A stretch of DNA of 32,103 nt. Source: Saccoglossus kowalevskii (lineage: Eukaryota > Hemichordata > Enteropneusta > Harrimaniidae). This document shows positions 29,201-32,103 of the stretch, piece by piece. The DNA is taken from NCBI RefSeq assembly GCF_000003605.2, contig NW_003154244.1:61292-93394 (forward strand), written 5' to 3'. How positions within the stretch are numbered: the first letter of the stretch is position 1; the number at the start of each line of letters is the position of its first letter. The notes under the pieces are model-generated. The model was not told the DNA's origin and searched no databases. It saw only the letters and a list, made by a program, of their open reading frames with translations. The position numbers and the translations under genes were made by a program.

Positions 29201-32103
29201 CAATCTCCTGCATGCTAACATGCACAACAATATTAGGTACAATCTCCTGTATACTAACATGTACAACAATATTAACTACAATCTCCTGCATGCTAACATG
29301 CACAACAATATTAGGTACAATCTCCTGCATGCTAACATGTACAACAATATTAGGTACAATCTCCTGCATGCTAACATGTGCAACAATATTAGGTACATTC
29401 TCCTGCATGCTAACATGCACAACAATATTAGGTACAATCTCCTGCATGCTAACATGCACAACAATATTAGGTACAATCTCCTGCATGCTAACATGTACAA
29501 CAATATTAGGTACATTCTCCTGCATGCTAACATGTGCAACAGTATTAGGTACATTCTCCTGCATGCTAACATGTGCAACAGTATTAGCTACAATCTCCTG
29601 CATGCTAACATGAACAACAATATTAGGTACAATCTCCTGCATGCTAACATGTACAACAATATTTGGTACAATCTCTTGCATACTAACATGTACAACAATA
29701 TTAGGTACCGGTACAATCTCCTGCATGCTAACTTGTACAACAATATTAGGTACAATCTCCTGCATGCTAATATGTACAACAATATTAGGTACAATCTCCT
29801 GCATACTAACATGTACAACAATATTTGGTACAATCTCTTGCATACTAACATGTACAACAATATTTGGTACAATCTCTTGCATACTAACATGTACAACAAT
29901 ATTAGGTACAATCTCCTGCATGCTAACATGCACAACAATATTAGGTACAATCTCCTGCATGCTAACATGTACAACAATATTAGGTACAATCTCCTGCATA
30001 CTAACATGTACAACAGTATTAGCTACAATCTCCTGCATGCTAACATGTACAACAATATTAGGTACAATCTCCTGCATGCTAACATGTACAACAATATTAG
30101 GTATAATCTCCTGCATGCTAACATGTACAACAATATTAGCTACAATCTCCTGCATGCTAACATGTACAACAATATTAGGTACAATCTCCTGCATGCTAAC
30201 ATGTACAACAATATTAGGTACAATCTCCTGCATGCTAACATGTACATCAATATTTGGTACAATCTCCTGCATACTAATGTGTACAACAATATTACTGGGG
30301 TAGCTACAATCTCCTGCATGCTAACATGTACAACAATATTAGCTACAATCTCTTACATACTACCATATAACATGTACAACAGTATTTTTCTACAATGCTG
30401 TCTCATACTGTGTATTTGTTTTTTCTAGGATTTGTTGGGTCAAGATGTGTTTCTCATTGGTCCTCCAGGTCCCTTTAGAAGGGAAATAGTTATGCAGTAT
30501 GCTGTGAGTATATTTATCATTTGAATGTGATGTAAATAAGTATTCACTTCCATTCTACTTCCATTACAAAATATGATGTATCATTGTTAGCTTAATGTTG
30601 GTATTTCCATAGCCTTCAGTGTGCTTATGAACAAACATTATTCCATGGTTCAATTTTTTTATATTCCTGTAGTACAGGATAAATATTTATGCCTTGTTTC
30701 CATCAATGATGATACACTCTTCTTAACTCTTACAGGAACTAACCAAGCGTGAAGTAGAATATATTGCTTTAACAAGAGATACAACAGAAACCGATTTGAA
30801 ACAAAGAAGAGAAATTCTATCATCAACTGCTTACTACATAGACCAGGTAACGTTTATTTATATATTTATCATTCATTGAATATTTTGTTTTTATCACAGC
30901 AATAAAATATCATCTTCACATTACAGGCATAATCTAAAACTGTTGATGTGTTACATTTTTTAGTCTAAAATTTGAACTTATTGATTAACAATGTCAAAAC
31001 TTATTATCAAAGTATGTATGAAAGGATTAATTTCACAATTAAAATACTAGTAGTATAGTCTAATGTTGTTATTTTTATTATATATTTTTTTACATAATAC
31101 ATTACAAATGTTTCAAATTTTTTAACTTTGAAATGTAATATTTTCTTTAATCAGATTTAAATTAAATTTATCACAGAGGTACTCTGGAATTAGTTAGACT
31201 AAAAACCATGGATGAAAAATCAAATGTATTTTCTCTATGTATTATAAATTTTGATAATGTGAATCACATTGTTTTCATGTTGTGCATCTCAAATAGCAGA
31301 CAAATATTAGTTGCCAAGATTCTCGTTTGAAAAGCAAATCTTTAAATTTTGAGTTAATTTCAGGAGTTTAGCGATAGTTTTGAAAAAAAAATATACCGGT
31401 AGTCAATGATTCATTGCTTCATGTTAATACATGTTAAAGAGTCGATGTGAGACAGTCAGTGTTTTGAAATCTTTTTTTTTCAAATTTTCAAATCATCACA
31501 GTATTTAACACCCATTTGCCCTGTTAATTACTGAAATACAAAAAGCTCATGCAGCTCAGCTCAAGATGTCAATTCATGACTTCGTGATTTATTCGACTGG
31601 TAAGAGAGACATGTAACAGTGATATTCATCGTCCTCATACAACTTTTAAAAATATATTTATTCTTCTGTCAATTGTACATGCATTAGTAGTTGAAATAAG
31701 GTAGTAAATATCCTAGGCTTGTGATATTGAGGTTTATTTTCTTTTAATATGAGTACTTTTACTGCTTTGTTTCCAGTGTGCTGTGAGGGCAGCCACCAAT
31801 GGCCACATTCTTGTCATTGATGGCATAGAGAAAACAGAGAGAAATGTATTACCTGTCATTAATAATTTATTAGAGAACCGAGAAATGCAATTAGAGGATG
31901 GTAGATTCCTTATGGCCGCCGATAGATATGATAAGTTATTACAAGTAAGTGAAGATTAGACATTACATTCATATTCAATTTATCATGCAATGGAAATAGA
32001 TGCTGTTTCTGGCAAGTGTTTATTGCTTGGGGAGATACTGCTACTATGTAATATCAGTTGAAGTGTCTGAAAACATGTACTTTCAGATTCATCTGCATGC
32101 ATG
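23288..32103 (+). CDS. VWA8: von Willebrand factor A domain-containing protein 8, N-terminal part (runs off the window)
   Basis: Six coding exons, 23288-23396, 26816-26896, 29064-29119, 30429-30503, 30736-30846 and 31777-31944, join in frame (phases 1, 1, 0, 0, 0, 0) to 200 aa. The last ends in donor CAA|GTAAGT, so the gene continues past the edge; VWA8 is about 1900 aa in mammals. VWA8 is a mitochondrial AAA+ ATPase with a C-terminal VWA domain, not reached here. Residues 1-36 are Arg/Ser-rich with little acid, a plausible mitochondrial presequence. Next come GDVSIQL, PELVPTKY, RHLRWIMQKDLLGQDVFLIG, the P-loop position GPPGPFRR (no GK[ST], as in vertebrate VWA8), KREVEYIALTRDTTETDLKQRR, a Walker B-like ILVIDGIEK and LENREMQLEDGRFL. 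The ATG at 23288 has weak context; Met7 (23306) has A at -3 and is an alternative start. Confidence 0.95.
23947..23973. mobile_element. Solo end related to the 6412 element
   Basis: GAGGGAGTCGTCACCTGCG matches the terminal repeat of 6412-6570. No opposite end was seen within several hundred bases. Confidence 0.4.
24334..24722. repeat. Dispersed family C, copy 2 (inverted)
   Basis: The reverse complement aligns along its length with 16802-17180: GTAAGTTACAACATG, GGGGTATTTTCATT, CATCCTCTAATAATA, ATGGCTGCCAT, ACACAAAGAAGTTTG and GTTATTACGAGGATA. It includes the same hairpin module, here at 24360-24465. Confidence 0.75.
25133..25263. repeat. Dispersed family C, copy 3 (partial, direct)
   Basis: Aligns with the first third of copy 1: GTAAGTTACAGTATG, CGTAATTTTGCGTATTTTAC, GGTATTTTCAGTCTACCATA and GCATCTTCTAATAATAAA. 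It is opposite in orientation to copy 2, about 410 bases away. Confidence 0.7.
25265..25313. repeat. Perfect 22-bp inverted repeat with 5-base loop
   Basis: The left arm 25265-25286 starts AAATAACTATTAAAAATAGC and the right arm 25292-25313 is its exact reverse complement, around TTTTT. It starts two bases after the end of family C copy 3. Its AT-rich arms would form a stable cruciform or RNA hairpin. Confidence 0.9.
25527..26733. repeat. 52-bp minisatellite, 23 units, in VWA8 intron 1
   Basis: Successive ATAATGCACTGC-type anchors fall at 25571, 25623, 25675, 25724, 25776 and on to 26698. Spacing is mostly 52 bases; several units are 48-49 because GGTGAAAACAATT is shortened to TATAACAATT or trimmed. 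The unit reads roughly AAACCAAACATTCTGGTGAA, AACAATTCATGCATATACCC, ATAATGCACTGC. Units towards the right end are more diverged (AATGATAACC). As 52 is not a multiple of three, the open frames seen across the array change frame from unit to unit and are not evidence of coding. Confidence 0.95.
26929..27873. mobile_element. hAT-like non-autonomous element in VWA8 intron 2
   Basis: The left end CAGGGATCTGCCCACGCTGG and the right end GCTGGGCAGAACCCTG are imperfect inverted repeats; both are followed inward by GGTCGCTA / TAGCGACC. AGTGTT abuts both borders (26923-26928 and 27874-27879). CAGGG ends and short direct flanks suit a hAT-type element, though the duplication seen is 6 rather than the usual 8 bases. 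There is no transposase. Near the right end lie three 18-bp tandem units ATGAATATTAATTAGCTC (27788-27841). Confidence 0.65.
27941..28050. mobile_element. 110-bp inverted-repeat element
   Basis: GACAGTCGGTCGTACCTA (27941-27958) and its imperfect reverse complement TAGGCACAACCGACTGTC (28033-28050) flank an AT-rich core. It lies 62 bases after the 6-bp flank of the hAT-like element. It may be a tiny MITE or a hairpin remnant. Confidence 0.5.
28708..28864. repeat. Intronic segment duplicated in VWA8 introns 2 and 5, copy 1
   Basis: TCACAGAGGTGCTCTGGAA, GACTAAAAACCATGGATGAA, TATTATAAATTTTGATAATG and CAAATATTAGTTGCCA recur in the same order and orientation at 31151-31322. Confidence 0.85.
29104..30395. 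repeat. 39-bp minisatellite forming nearly all of VWA8 intron 3
   Basis: About 32 tandem units run from the exon 3 donor (29120) to about 30395; only about 33 bases separate them from the acceptor AG at 30428, and even that tail looks like a decayed unit. The typical unit is GTACAATCTCCTGCATGCTA followed by ACATGTACAACAATATTAG: it starts GT, has CTAAC at 18-22 and ends AG. Variants are CT for GT (about six units), TTTGG for TTAGG (about four), TACTAAC for TGCTAAC, and one 6-base insertion (ACCGGT, 29706). As 39 is divisible by three, several frames stay open on both strands, but the VWA8 frame hits TAA inside the first unit. The feature start includes the last 16 bases of exon 3 for context. 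Confidence 0.95.
30504..30735 (+). other. VWA8 intron 4
   Basis: A short ordinary intron, GCT|GTGAGT to CTCTTACAG, with no repeat seen. Confidence 0.8.
30847..31776 (+). other. VWA8 intron 5
   Basis: AT-rich, GTAACG donor and TTTGTTTCCAG acceptor. It contains the second copy of the duplicated intronic segment. Confidence 0.8.
31151..31322. repeat. Intronic segment duplicated in VWA8 introns 2 and 5, copy 2
   Basis: Direct copy of 28708-28864 with scattered substitutions and one insertion of about 20 bases (ATGTTGTGCATCTCAAATAG region) before GCAGACAAATATTAGTTGCC. Confidence 0.85.

Noticed and set aside
25527..30395. CRISPR array
   Set aside because: The repeats are contiguous with no unique spacers and lie in introns of an animal gene; they are minisatellites.
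29142..30428. 428-codon plus-strand and 387-codon minus-strand repetitive proteins
   Set aside because: They come from a 39-bp array lying wholly inside a VWA8 intron. Several frames are open at once because the period is a multiple of three, and there is no independent coding evidence.

Overview
The window is nuclear DNA from an animal. It has spliced genes with GT-AG introns, long non-coding stretches, AATAAA poly(A) signals, minisatellites and many small terminal-inverted-repeat DNA transposons. The recognisable proteins (two UNC93A-type membrane proteins, the cap-binding subunit NCBP2/CBP20 and the start of VWA8) align closely with their vertebrate counterparts. Together with the repeat types this suggests a marine invertebrate, perhaps a deuterostome such as a hemichordate or cephalochordate. 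The species cannot be fixed from the sequence. All four genes are on the + strand.

Layout. 1-4130: no gene. It holds two copies of a diverged repeat and a 1.1 kb Harbinger-like element. 4148-6087: first UNC93A-like gene, three coding exons, 506 aa. 6088-11134: intergenic, with a small inverted-repeat element, two more Harbinger-like elements with TTA/TAA duplications, and a dead last exon of a third UNC93 copy at 9691. 11135-13261: second UNC93A-like gene, 507 aa, with the same intron phases and an identical 268-nt middle exon. 13262-16203: intergenic. 16204-20373: NCBP2, four exons, 173 aa. 20374-23287: intergenic, with a clean ~0.6 kb inverted-repeat element just after the NCBP2 stop. 23288 to the window end: first six coding exons (200 aa) of VWA8, which runs off the right edge.

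The genes do not form one pathway. The UNC93 pair is a local tandem duplication with one decayed member. NCBP2 and VWA8 are conserved single genes in the same orientation.

The most unusual structure is VWA8 intron 3 (29120-30428). Almost the whole intron is a tandem array of about 32 units of 39 bp. The array begins exactly at the 5' splice site. Each typical unit starts with GT, contains a CTAAC branch-point-like motif and ends in AG, so the intron looks like a string of miniature introns with decoy or recursive-type AG|GT junctions. VWA8 intron 1 holds an unrelated 52-bp array of 23 units that stops about 80 nt before exon 2.
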